From Myxococcales bacterium (GTDB taxonomy: Bacteria > Myxococcota_A > Polyangia > Haliangiales > Haliangiaceae): a DNA stretch of 45,795 bases. The notes below the pieces were generated by a model. It was not told where the DNA came from. It ran no database searches and worked only from the letters and a program-made list of their open reading frames with translations. The position numbers and the translations under genes were made by a program. Below are positions 7,770 through 19,741 of the stretch, piece by piece (position 1 is the stretch's first letter; every line of letters starts with the position of its first letter). The stretch covers positions 1 through 45,795 of the forward strand of contig CANKMW010000080.1 in assembly GCA_947483555.1 (NCBI GenBank), in the 5' to 3' direction.

Positions 7770-8195
7770 ATGTGGATCTTCAGCCGCAAGGGGTTCTTCT
7801 CGGTCGTCGAGGACGCTCAAGATCCGAGCCGCCTCGTAGTCCGGGCACGGGTTGCAGCCGACCTCGACGCTCTTCGCGCCGACGTGCCCGACCTCTCGCC
7901 GACGATCACCACGCCCGCGCGGGACTACCCCTACCGGGCGTTCTGTTCGCGCGATGGGATGGCCGCCGGTCTCGCCAAGCAGGTCTTGGAGATCGACTAC
8001 GCGAACTTCAAGCGCGAGGTCGAGCGGGTGCAGGGCTTGCCCCGCGAGCGTCTCTACGCGCAGGTCTGGAGCGTCATGAGCAGCGCGGAGGCGCGCCTGG
8101 GAGCGCCGGAGGTCGCGCCTGCCTGGCCACCGGCCGAGCTAGCCCCGAAGGCGGCCACGCGGAAGCCTGCACGACCACGGCGTGCCCGTCGATGA
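7770..8195 (+). CDS. Conserved-looking hypothetical protein (MWIFSRKGFFSVV)
   Basis: A 141-residue protein starting at ATG 7770, two bases after the recombinase stop. The body (SRLVVRARVAADLDAL, YPYRAFCSRDGMAAGLAKQVLEIDYANFK) looks like a compact alpha/beta domain, and the tail is a basic, Pro/Ala-rich linker (KPARPRRARR). I recall similar short proteins in phages and mobile elements but can give no function. It overlaps the next gene by 4 bases. Confidence 0.75.
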   Translation: MWIFSRKGFFSVVEDAQDPSRLVVRARVAADLDALRADVPDLSPTITTPARDYPYRAFCSRDGMAAGLAKQVLEIDYANFKREVERVQGLPRERLYAQVWSVMSSAEARLGAPEVAPAWPPAELAPKAATRKPARPRRARR

Positions 8196-8839
8196 CCGAC
8201 GCCAGGCAGGAGACCGAGAACGCGACTCGGCCGCTGCGGATCGCCCGCGCCTTGGTCGAGGTCCTGGCTCCTCGGGTCGCCGTCGCTTTCTTCACCTGGA
8301 CGAAGCCTCCCTGCAACGCCTACGTGACCTTCTACCCGGTGGACCTGCTGCCGATGGCCACCGATGAAGCCGCGCTCAACGATCCCCGGACCGGACACGC
8401 GATCTTCGCCGCGGCCGTGGGCGGCGGAAGCCGGTCGGTGTCGTTGGCGCTGTACGGCGGCGACGAGGTACACGTCCCCTGGTCGCGGGGCATGAGCAGC
8501 CGCGTCTGGCCTCCAGCCCTGGCGAAGGGCCTGCCGCCGCTCCCACCGGGCCTCACGACCTCCCTGACCGCAGGCGAGCGCGTCTCCGTGCGGGCCGCCT
8601 TGGCAAGGCTCGACGTCGGCTGGCTGGAGTCCGTCGGTCGCCCCCACGCAGGGGCGACGGCTGAGGTGCTCCGTTGGACCGCCGACATGGTCTCGCTGCT
8701 CGCGAGCTACCCAGGGGCGCGGCTGGTGTCGCTCATCGATGAGGTAGGGCCCGAACCTCGGAACTACCTGGCCGTCGACGTCGTTCCGGAGAACGGTGCC
8801 ACCCGACGGGTGAGCTGGCCGGGCCGAGAAGCGGACTGA
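8192..8839 (+). CDS. Hypothetical protein, last gene of the recombinase cluster
   Basis: A 215-residue protein not assigned to a family. ATG 8192 overlaps the previous stop. Coding character is clear from the tight operon and GC-rich third positions. No signal peptide, membrane segment or known catalytic motif is seen. The following 250 bases (8840-9089) hold nothing I can support. Confidence 0.65.
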   Translation: MTDARQETENATRPLRIARALVEVLAPRVAVAFFTWTKPPCNAYVTFYPVDLLPMATDEAALNDPRTGHAIFAAAVGGGSRSVSLALYGGDEVHVPWSRGMSSRVWPPALAKGLPPLPPGLTTSLTAGERVSVRAALARLDVGWLESVGRPHAGATAEVLRWTADMVSLLASYPGARLVSLIDEVGPEPRNYLAVDVVPENGATRRVSWPGREAD

Positions 8840-9089
8840 GCCGTCAGGGCAGCCCCTGGCGCTCGGTCTTCCCGAAGCATGCCGGCGTGGAGCGCCCGCG
8901 CGGCAACCAGCCTTCCGATGCAAACGTGTTCGTTGGGCGGCTGTCGAAAAGGCCGAGGAAACGGCCCCAAGTCGTCGAGCGCTGGCGGCGATGGGCTACG
9001 AGGCCCAGCACAACGACGCTTCTCAAGCCAAAGCCATCGCCGTTCCGGCCGGTCACGCGAACATGTGGTCGCCGCGGGGCGCGACCGAC

Positions 9090-9449
9090 CTACGACGACC
9101 CGCTGGCTCCACGCCGCGCGGGTGACGAGCGCTTGCTCGGCCTGGCGTCCCCTGCCGCTGCCGAGCGGCTCTTCCGAGCGAGCCCAGCGAAGAGTTCGGC
9201 GATCGTGACGTCGAGGCCGTCCGCGATCCGCAGCAGGGTAGCGAGCGTGACGTTCAGCGGCGGGTTGCCGGCTTCGACCTTCTGGAGGTGCTTCAGGTCC
9301 AACGCCATCCGCTCGGCGGCCTGCTCCAAGGTCCATGACCGCGCCCTCCGCAGCTCGCGCACCCGCGCCCCCAGCGCCTTGGCGGCAACGCCGAACCGAC
9401 GTGACTCCCTGACGAGTCTCGACGGGCGTTCGTCGGCGGTGCCGGCCAT
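9090..9449 (-). CDS. XRE-family transcriptional regulator
   Basis: A 119-residue protein with a Cro/CI-type HTH from about residue 20 to 80: LGARVRELRRARSWTLEQAAERM, LDLKHLQKVEAGNPPLNVTLATLLRIADGLDVTIAELF. The tail is basic and Ser/Ala-rich. ATG 9449 is chosen because it gives a normal short N terminus; the frame extends to 9599 without support. A 10-base palindrome 38 bases upstream may be its operator. It is divergent from the lipoprotein gene. Confidence 0.85.
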   Translation of the reverse strand: MAGTADERPSRLVRESRRFGVAAKALGARVRELRRARSWTLEQAAERMALDLKHLQKVEAGNPPLNVTLATLLRIADGLDVTIAELFAGLARKSRSAAAGDARPSKRSSPARRGASGSS

Positions 9450-9486
9450 CGCGACACGGTCGCGGGGCGTGGCCCCCCGGAGTACC

Positions 9487-9496
9487 TCACATGTGA
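9487..9496. promoter_or_regulatory. Palindrome TCACATGTGA
   Basis: A perfect 10-base palindrome upstream of the XRE gene start, between it and the divergent lipoprotein gene. It is a candidate operator for the XRE protein; no promoter could be matched to it with confidence. Confidence 0.3.
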
Positions 9497-9704
9497 CGAA
9501 CGTGTTACCGTCGCGGGATATGGCCCCCGGGGCTGTGCATTCCGCTTCAACGATGCCGCCCCGCAGCCGGTGACCCGCGCTGCGCACGCTGACCAGCATG
9601 AGCTGACGGCCGAGAATCGCCGGGCCGCGTGACCAGCGCGTAGGGGTCGCTGGGGCCTCGTCAAACAGTTCGGCTACGTCTCAAATTCAGAGGAGGACGT
9701 GATC

Positions 9705-10673
9705 ATGTTCCAGCAAGCGCAGAGAGATCGGATGCCGGGTCGGCTGCGGCCTCTTTGGGCGACTGGCCTCGCTGGCTTGCTCCTCGGATCGGGGGGCTGC
9801 GGCGGGAGGACGGATGGGGGCAAGTCTGACCTCAAGGCTGGGGCAGCCGCCTCGCGCTCAGCCTTGGTTGTCGACGCACAGGCTCCGCCGTCGCCGGAAA
9901 AGTCCGGCCGGCCGACCTTCAGCACCGCCTACTACATCGAGTCTCCCAAGGTGAAGACAGAAGGAGAAGACATCAAGGTGCTCCTGCGGATCTTCCACAA
10001 CCCGAGCCGGCCGGTGGCCTTGGGGACCGTGTGTTTGAACCTGCTTGACCGCAAGAGCACGAAGATCGACTTCTCCTACGACGACGCGCAGAGCATCCCT
10101 CGCGGGAAGTCCGGTGACGCTATCGTTGACAACTCCGTTGAACCGGGACCGATGGCGCGTGGCGTCGCGGTTGAGGCGTTCATCGCCGAGGGGACTGCGG
10201 CCCAGGGATGCGATCACCCTGACAAGCTGCGAAGCAATGTCGCTTCTTCGCAGGTGGGGAAGCCCGGCTCGGCGACGAACCTCGGCAAGGAGGAAGGGGA
10301 CGCCAAGTCCCAGCCCTTCGTGATCGAAGGCCTGGAAGCCGAGTACGTGCCGTACGACTTCCAGGGCACCAAGAACTTCACCCTGAGGGCGGTAGCCAAG
10401 GTACGGCACCGGGGAGATCAGCCGGTGCAGGTTCCGGGCGGCTGCGTCGTGGCGAAGGATGCCGATGGTTTCGACATCGGCACCTTCGAGCTTGAGGAGA
10501 TCGAGATGGCAAGTGGAGGGGAAGCGGAGATTCGTGGACAGGCCACGCTGGACGCGGCAAAGGTCGCAAGCGCGACGAAGTTCGTCGCCTACGTGTCAAA
10601 CTACAAGTGCGGGGACAAGCCAGCCGAGGCCGTAAGCAACGTGCTCACGTTCGCCAAAGGGCCCCCCCCATAG
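9705..10673 (+). CDS. Predicted lipoprotein/exported protein
   Basis: A 322-residue protein with a basic N terminus, a hydrophobic stretch (LWATGLAGLLLGSGG) and a Cys in a loose lipobox, followed by a low-complexity linker. It is therefore probably an envelope lipoprotein. The rest appears to be two beta-rich domains of similar layout (STAYYIESPKVKTEGEDIKVLLRIFH around residues 70-95; EYVPYDFQGTKNFTLRAVAKVRH around 210-235), resembling FxLYD-type domains. ATG 9705 has GGAGG 8 bases upstream; a GTG at 9699 is the alternative. Such a gene is unusual beside restriction genes and may be a passenger. Confidence 0.75.
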   Translation: MFQQAQRDRMPGRLRPLWATGLAGLLLGSGGCGGRTDGGKSDLKAGAAASRSALVVDAQAPPSPEKSGRPTFSTAYYIESPKVKTEGEDIKVLLRIFHNPSRPVALGTVCLNLLDRKSTKIDFSYDDAQSIPRGKSGDAIVDNSVEPGPMARGVAVEAFIAEGTAAQGCDHPDKLRSNVASSQVGKPGSATNLGKEEGDAKSQPFVIEGLEAEYVPYDFQGTKNFTLRAVAKVRHRGDQPVQVPGGCVVAKDADGFDIGTFELEEIEMASGGEAEIRGQATLDAAKVASATKFVAYVSNYKCGDKPAEAVSNVLTFAKGPPP

Positions 10674-10868
10674 AAGCCGTGGGGCCTCCGCCGCCGGAAC
10701 GCGCCGGCACCCGGGGACCGGCGCTGCTCCCATCGGAACCCCCCAAGAGCGAAGACACCGTGGTCGGCGTCGGCGAGCGTGCCTTCGGCGAACCGGCCCA
10801 CCCCGGGGCCCGGGCCCGAGGCGCACGAGGCCCCGCATCGCAGGGCAAGCGGAACCTGACGATCGGCG

Positions 10869-10982
10869 GTGAAGATCGCCCGTGTGCTCCAGGTGCCGGT
10901 GGGGGAGCTGTTCGAGGCCCCTCGCCGCGCGAAGCCGGCAAAGGGCCGACCACGGGCACCAGCGCGAGCGGCTCGGCGCTAG
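10869..10982 (+). pseudogene. Remnant of an XRE regulator (3' end)
   Basis: The stretch from 10869 encodes VKIARVLQVPVGELFEAPRRA and a basic tail, typical of the last HTH helix and C terminus of an XRE repressor. Just upstream, in another frame, is QGKRNLTIGG, the usual preceding motif. The two halves are out of frame and the N-terminal HTH is missing. The rest of the 394 bases between the lipoprotein gene and hsdM shows no other gene. This may be the lost controller of the restriction operon. Confidence 0.5.
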
Positions 10983-11067
10983 AACCGCGGTCCGTCGCGA
11001 ACGAGCGGATCTGAGGTCGCGGTCGAAACCGCGGATCGCGTAGGATCGGCGCGACCTCGGGGAGCCC

Positions 11068-13529
11068 ATGCCTACGAAGCGACACGTTCTCGACAAGCTG
11101 AGCCGCAATGAGCTGGTGGCCCTCGCCGACCAGCATGACCTGGCGGTCGCCGACCGCCGCGTGCGTGACCAGCTCGTGGAGGCCGCTGCGGTGTCGCGCA
11201 AGGTCGTGCTGACCGACTTCCTGGCGACGCTCTCCCGCGACCGGCTGAAGGAGCTGTGCGGCGAGCTGGGCCTCGATGACGGCGGCCGGGAGAAGGCTCT
11301 GCTCATCGGACGGCTTACGGGGACAAGCGGCACGGGCGACGCCGCGACCGAGAAGGCTGGGCCGATCATCGGATCCTCCGCGAACCGCCTGGAGGTGGTA
11401 CCAGGCGCGAAGCTGACGCTCGACAAGTTGGAGGGCTACCTTTGGTCCGCGGCCGACATCCTCCGCGGCTCGATCGACTCGTCGGACTACAAGAGCTTCA
11501 TCTTCGGCATGCTCTTCTTGAAGCGGCTCTCGGACCGCTTCGACGAGGAGTGCACGGCTCTCGTCGCCGACGGGCTGGATCCGGAGGACAAGGACGAGCA
11601 CCAGTTCTTCGTCCCGAAGCGGGCACGCTGGTCGGAGATCCAGCGCAGCGCCACCGGCGTCGGCGACATCCTCAACAAAGCATGCATGGCTTTGGAAGGC
11701 GAGAACGCCGCGCTGGAAGGGGTGCTCGGGGGCATCGATTTCAACGATGAGCGCAAGCTCGGCGATGCCCGCAACCGCGACATGGTTCTCGGGCGACTCG
11801 TGCAGCACTTCTCGAAGGTGCCGCTCGGGAACGCGAGCCTGTCGGAGCCGGACATGCTCGGGCGCGCCTACGAGTACCTCATCGAAAAGTTCGCCGACGA
11901 CGCCGGCAAGAAGGGCGGCGAGTTCTACACGCCCAAGAAGGTCGTCGAGTTGATCGTCGCGCTACTCGCGCCGACGGAGAGAATGCGGATCTGCGATCCG
12001 ACTTGTGGCTCGGGCGGCATGTTGATCGAGTGCGCCCACTATCTGGAACGCCACGGCAAGAACGCAAGGAACCTCTCGCTCTTCGGGCAGGAGAAGAACC
12101 TTGGGACGTGGGCCATCTGCAAGATGAACATGTTGCTGCACGGACTTCCCGATGCCCAAGTTGAGAAGGGAGACACAATTCGGGACCCGAAGCTTCGCGA
12201 GCGCGGCGACCTAATGGTCTTCGACCGCGTGATCGCCAATCCCCCCTTCTCGCAGAAGGATTGGGGGCACGAGATTGCAGCCCAGGACCCTCACGGTCGA
12301 TTTTCGTTCGGTATCCCCCCAAAGAAGAAGCAAGGCAGCGATCTCGCATTCCTCTCTCACATGGTCCGGACGCTCAATCCACAGGGGATGGTTGGCGTCA
12401 TCCTTCCGCACGGGGCCTTGTTTCGCGGCGGAACCGAGGCGGAGATCCGACGGAACGTGGTGGCCCAGGACCTTCTGGAAGCAGTGATAGGGCTGCCCCC
12501 GAGCCTCTTCTACGGCACGCCGATTCCCGCCGCGATCTTGATCCTGAACAAGGCGAAGCCGGCGTCACGGCGTGGGAAGACGCTGTTCATGGACGCCTCG
12601 CAGGGCTTCGAGAAGGGTGTGAATCAAGACCGCCTTCGGGACGTCGACGTCGAACGGGTCATCTCCGCATTCCGGGGTTTCCGAGACGTCCCTGAGTTCG
12701 CACGGGTCGTCTCCTCCGAGGAGATCGCTGTAGCTCAAGACGAGTGGCGTATCGAGACGTTCATCGGCCCCACCGCAACAGTTGCAGATGTTGAGAGCCT
12801 AGGTGCATCCCGCATTGAGCATGCACTTGCCGAACGAGATCAATCAGATCTCTCGCTTCGATCGACCCTTCGCATTCTTGGGGCCGGACGAACGAAGAGC
12901 CCGCTGATTGCGACAGGCCTTGGACCATGCCCGATCGGATGGACCGTGCGGCCGTTCGAAGAGATCGTGGATCAGGTGCGAGATCCTGTCTCCGTCGAGC
13001 CAACGAAGGAGTATCGAGAGATCGGAGTGCGCTCGCACGGCCGTGGCATCTTCCACAAGGAAGCGACTCTCGGGACATCCCTAGGGGACAAGAAGGTCTT
13101 CTGGATCGCGCCGGGGTGTCTCGTTTTCAACGTCGTCTTCGGATGGGAAGGTGCGGTCGCGGTGACGTCTGAGGCCGAACAGGGAATGATCGCCTCCCAT
13201 CGATTTCCGATGTTTCGTCCTAGACCCGAGTTCATAGACCTTTCGTTCCTGCGCGTCCTCTTTCAGGGCCGCCCCGGCGTGGCAGCGCTGGGAAGAATCT
13301 CCCCCGGTGGAGCGGGGAGAAACAAGACACTTAATCAAGGTGCCCTTCGGCAACTCCGTATCGGCTTCCCTGGTTTGCCAGCGCAGCGACGCATCGTTAC
13401 CGCCATCGAGAGCATGGAGGCGTCCGCTAGGTGCGCCGACCGGCTAGCAGAACAACTACGGGTGAGTCGGCGCAGTGCTCTGGAGTTGCTGGGAACGGGC
13501 CGTCTAGAGATCGGGAATGAGGCAGACCA

Positions 13530-13533
<4 letters not shown>
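11068..13533 (+). CDS. hsdM: Type I restriction-modification HsdM-HsdS fusion
   Basis: An 821-residue protein combining methylation and specificity. Residues 1-95 contain two SAP-like helical motifs (LSRNELVALADQHDL and LSRDRLKELCGELGLDDGG). Residues 120-250 are an HsdM N-terminal helical domain (YLWSAADILRGS, MLFLKRLSDRFD). The N6-adenine methyltransferase domain has motif I at 310-317 (DPTCGSGG) and motif IV NPPF at 391-394. Residues from about 610 form one HsdS target-recognition domain and a spacer helix (GWTVRPFEEI; LPAQRRIVTAIESMEASA). With a single TRD per chain, two subunits would recognise a bipartite, probably symmetric site. GGGGAG lies upstream of ATG 11068. It overlaps hsdR by 4 bases. 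Confidence 0.92.
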
Positions 13534-16561
<3,028 letters not shown>

Positions 16562-16565
<4 letters not shown>

Positions 16566-17287
16566 GCGAGCGCTCCGAGATCCAGTTCGGGATGACCCGC
16601 ATCCCGTTCCTCATCCGGCGCAGCTCGAAGCGGGCGACCGTGGCCCTGACGATCGACGATGAGAAGCTCGTCGTCACGGCACCGGCGGACACCACGATCG
16701 ATCGCCTGAACGCCGTCGTCCGCCACAAGGCCCCGTGGGTCGTGCAGCGGATCCGGGACGCGGCCGAGCTGCCCCCGCCCGTTTCGGAGCGCGAGTTCGT
16801 CACCGGCGAGACCGTCAGGTACCTGGGCCGGCAGCACCGGCTCAAGGTCGTCGAGGCCGACGACGACTGGCCCCGCATCAAGGGCGGCTGGTACCATGTG
16901 CCCGTCGCTCCTGGCCTCGATGAGCACCAGCAGCGCGTCGAGGTGCGACGCCGGCTTCTCGGCTCCCTCAAGGAGCACGCGGATCTGTACCTGCCGGACC
17001 GCCTCGCGGAGGTCTGCCGCCGCCTCCGCATCGACAAGCCGTCGATCATCGTTCGGGAGCAGCGCAGGCGGTGGGGGAGCTGCGACCCGACCGGGACCCT
17101 GCGCATCAACTGGCGCATCGTCCAGGCCCCGATCCCGCTCATCGAGTACGTCCTCGTCCACGAGCTGGCCCACATCGAGCATCGCGACCACGGCCCCGCC
17201 TTCTGGAGCCAGGTCGGCTCCTGGCTGCCCGATTACGAGGAGCGCCGCCGCCGGCTGCGCCTCCTTGGCCCGTCGCTGGAGTGGTAG
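16562..17287 (+). CDS. YgjP-like metallopeptidase (DUF45) of the R-M operon
   Basis: A 241-residue protein with the zinc motif HELAH at 200-204 and a third likely ligand at His210 (HRDHGPAFW). Upstream is the family signature RRRWGSC, and the N-terminal half is beta-rich. Proteins of this family commonly follow hsdR in type I operons; their substrate is not established. It overlaps the hsdR stop by 4 bases, forming a three-gene operon from 11068 to 17287. Confidence 0.9.
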
Positions 17288-17698
17288 CGCGCGCCCGCCG
17301 GCCCAAGTTCTCCGGTTCGACGAGGTCGCCGTCGCCCCTCCCACCGTGACCCTGCGCCTCTTTTTGAGTTGAGCCAGAGCCGCGACCCTTATCCGCGTTC
17401 CACAACGTTCCAGAAACGTCGAGGTTCGATGGAAACACGAGCGCCGAGGGGCGAGCGCGGGCCCGTGTACCAGGCCGTCCGTGTTAGCTCAGAGACGAGG
17501 CTGGGGAGTCCAGCCGGCCAGCGAGCTTGACGCACGCTCGCAGGCCCCGCCGGACTCGTCGCCCTCCCACGCTGCGCCGAGGCGTCTCGCTGACGCGAAG
17601 TCATCGACCCTACGGTCCAGCCCGCTCCTGCATGGCCACCGACTCCGGACCGGAACCTAGATCATCTCGCGCACTTACAGACGCGAGACGTCGCGCGA
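17288..17698. other. Intergenic stretch after the R-M operon
   Basis: No gene is supported here. The reading frames present are short and lack start signals or recognisable motifs. A promoter for the downstream cassette begins at 17699. No convincing terminator with a T-run was seen. Confidence 0.5.
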
Positions 17699-17726
17699 TT
17701 GACAAATGATTCTCGCTGGTTACTAT
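17699..17726 (+). promoter_or_regulatory. Sigma-70-type promoter (TTGACA-16-TACTAT)
   Basis: -35 TTGACA at 17699-17704, a 16-base spacer and -10 TACTAT at 17721-17726, in a locally AT-richer patch. The first cassette gene starts 19 bases after the -10. This gives the three-gene cassette transcription independent of the restriction operon. Confidence 0.65.
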
Positions 17727-17745
17727 CTCTTTCGTAGGCGCTCCA

Positions 17746-18372
17746 ATGAAGGCTCAGGTTGAGAACTGGTCGCTCGTGCTCGTCGGTGCGTGGAACACCG
17801 CGATCCTGACGCCGGACTGGTTGACGAAGCACCTTGGCATCACGGGCCCCGTCCAGATCGAGTTCCCGATCGGCAACCCCCTCATGCCGCTTCGCTACAC
17901 GTTCAACGGCGTGCACTTGGTGGTGGTGCGCGACCGCATCGTCCTAGCGCCTTCAGCGGACGACGCAGACGTCCTCAGCCGCATGGAGTCCTTCAGCAGG
18001 TCGATCCTCACGGTGTTGACGCACACGCCGTTGACAGGGATCGGGATCAACTTCGAGTTCGTTGAGGCCGTTCCCTCAGATGAGGTGAAGAAGCTCTTCA
18101 AGTCGCCAGACCTCGCCCGGATCGCAGATGCGGACCTCGTGGTCGAGGCGACAGAACTCAAGCGCCAACTTCGGCTGCCGCATGATGGCGTTCTCAACCT
18201 TTCGCTCCGCCAGATGAACGGTCAGCAGGTAGCGGTGACCCTCAACTTCCACCGAGACGTTGATGGGGCGGCAACGGGCGCGAGCTACCTGGATGGCCGT
18301 GTGACGAAGTACCGCGCGCTCGCGACCAAATTTCTCCACGACGCATATGAACTCGACCTAGGGGAAGGCTGA
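17746..18372 (+). CDS. Unknown protein, cassette gene A
   Basis: A 208-residue protein, unrecognised. It looks alpha/beta with an N-terminal beta-rich segment (NWSLVLVGAWNTAILTPDWL) and no membrane span. A middle segment (TPLTGIGINFEFVEAV) and the C-terminal half (VLNLSLRQMNGQQVAVTLNF) suggest a sheet. No catalytic motif is evident. It is the first of three co-directional genes behind a strong promoter, between a type I R-M operon and the att repeat, a common position for defence genes. No Shine-Dalgarno sequence is clear. Confidence 0.75.
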   Translation: MKAQVENWSLVLVGAWNTAILTPDWLTKHLGITGPVQIEFPIGNPLMPLRYTFNGVHLVVVRDRIVLAPSADDADVLSRMESFSRSILTVLTHTPLTGIGINFEFVEAVPSDEVKKLFKSPDLARIADADLVVEATELKRQLRLPHDGVLNLSLRQMNGQQVAVTLNFHRDVDGAATGASYLDGRVTKYRALATKFLHDAYELDLGEG

Positions 18373-18375
18373 GCG

Positions 18376-18597
18376 ATGAGCATCGAAGAGAAGGGATCCT
18401 CCACAACGTTGCCTCGCGGCGACTACTCGACCACGCCGGCGAAGTACACGCCGACGAGCGTTGCCGACACAAGCGCCCAACCGCGTGCGCAGACCGATAC
18501 CGTGCGCGTCGTCGCAGTTAGTCAGCGCGTAACGGTGAGCTACGATGCCGGCGAGTACGCTACGCGGCGGATGATCCGCAAGCTCAACGAGCGGTAG
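18376..18597 (+). CDS. Small unknown protein, cassette gene B
   Basis: A 73-residue protein starting three bases after gene A. The N-terminal 45 residues are Thr/Ser/Pro-rich and probably disordered (TPTSVADTSAQPRAQTDT). The rest (VRVVAVSQRVTVSYDAGEYA, RRMIRKLNER) could be a strand pair and a basic helix. It is too short to classify; an adaptor, an inhibitor or a linker subunit are possibilities. Confidence 0.6.
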   Translation: MSIEEKGSSTTLPRGDYSTTPAKYTPTSVADTSAQPRAQTDTVRVVAVSQRVTVSYDAGEYATRRMIRKLNER

Positions 18598-18614
18598 AAC
18601 TGCGAGAGCCGGCC

Positions 18615-19517
18615 GTGCACATCACGTACGCGGCCGAGTTGGACCGTCATTCGCTTCAGCAAGGGGATGTGCTTCAGCGAACGCCCGCGATCGACGCGTT
18701 GCTGCGCGAGGTGCACCCCCACTACACCAAGGATGACTACCGCTACCTGATGGTGTTGACGCAGACCTGCGACTTGGTGCCCAGGCTAGGCGTTGGTGAC
18801 GAAAAGCGGTGCAAGGCGAGGTACGTTTCCGTCGCCGCGGTGAGACCTTTTGAGCGCGTCATCGCGAGGGAGATCGCGAGGTATCAGCGCTCGCCGTTGG
18901 AGCGTGATCACCGACTGTGTGACGCGACTCATCGAGAGAAGGTTGAACAATTCCTCGCGCGGCTGTTAAACAACAACGAAGAGGAGTTCTTCTACCTTCA
19001 CCCGTATCAGTACGCTGGCGTTGAGGCGGGATTGACCGAGCCGCACTGCGCCTTCCTCGCCCTGTCTATCGCGATCAAGAGCGATCTGCACTATTCCACG
19101 TGCCTCGACGCAAAGGTCCTTCAGCTCAACGATAGCTTCCAGCACAAGCTCGGGTGGCTTGTCGGGAAGATGTACTCGCGGGTCGGAACGGCCGACTGGG
19201 TGCCGGATGTCTGTACCGAGGAAGACTTCAAGAAGGCGATCGACGCGATGCTGAGCACGGCTTGTGCGTGGATCGAGCCGACGGTGAAGAAGCTGTTGAC
19301 CCGACGCTTGAAAGGGGTCGATCCAGAGGAGTTGACGACCGAGCGCGTGCTCGCGGAGTGCGAGCAGGTCAAGATGACCGCCCCGAAGAAGAAGGACGTG
19401 CTCGTCGATCGTCTCGGCGAGATCCTTGCCGAGCAGAACGTCGACCCTGGTATCGTGCGACGCGTCAAGAACCTGGTGAGGTCTGACTCGGACATCGCAG
19501 AGTGCGTCGCGAAGTAA
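18615..19517 (+). CDS. Unknown protein with QTCDLV motif, cassette gene C
   Basis: A 300-residue protein starting at GTG 18615. The N-terminal part has the layout LQQGDVLQRTP, about 40 residues, then VLTQTCDLVPR. This Q-G-D then S/T-Q-x-C-D-L-V arrangement recurs in uncharacterised bacterial proteins. Other Cys/His residues (LDRHSLQQGD, DHRLCDATHRE, PHCAF) could bind metal. The C-terminal 70 residues are helical and basic (MTAPKKKDVLVDRLGEILAEQ). It completes the cassette and ends 147 bases before the att repeat. Function unknown; defence is suggested only by location. Confidence 0.75.
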   Translation: MHITYAAELDRHSLQQGDVLQRTPAIDALLREVHPHYTKDDYRYLMVLTQTCDLVPRLGVGDEKRCKARYVSVAAVRPFERVIAREIARYQRSPLERDHRLCDATHREKVEQFLARLLNNNEEEFFYLHPYQYAGVEAGLTEPHCAFLALSIAIKSDLHYSTCLDAKVLQLNDSFQHKLGWLVGKMYSRVGTADWVPDVCTEEDFKKAIDAMLSTACAWIEPTVKKLLTRRLKGVDPEELTTERVLAECEQVKMTAPKKKDVLVDRLGEILAEQNVDPGIVRRVKNLVRSDSDIAECVAK

Positions 19518-19664
19518 GGGCCAGCGGTCTCACCCATCCGGCCGAGCGCATCACCCCTCCCATCACCTCTCCCGCGTTACGGGGTTGGACGGCCCGAGGC
19601 GTCCTGAGACGCTAGGCCCCCGCAATCACGGAAAGTTTCGACGGAGAATTCGGGCAAGCACGGG

Positions 19665-19707
19665 TTCCCAAGCTGAACGTCGAGGGTTCGAATCCCTTAT
19701 CCCGCTC
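19665..19707 (+). repeat. att repeat: junction of elements 1 and 2
   Basis: An exact copy of 1692-1734. It is the right end of element 1 and, because another integrase gene starts 35 bases further on, probably also the left end of a second element. It lacks the tRNA 5' half, so it is not a tRNA gene. Confidence 0.92.
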
Positions 19708-19741
19708 GATACTTACGACCCTCACGGGTCCCGAAAACGGC

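Noticed and set aside
19665..19707. A second tRNA-Gly gene
   Set aside because: Only the anticodon loop to the 3' end is present; the acceptor 5' strand and D arm are missing. It is an att duplicate.
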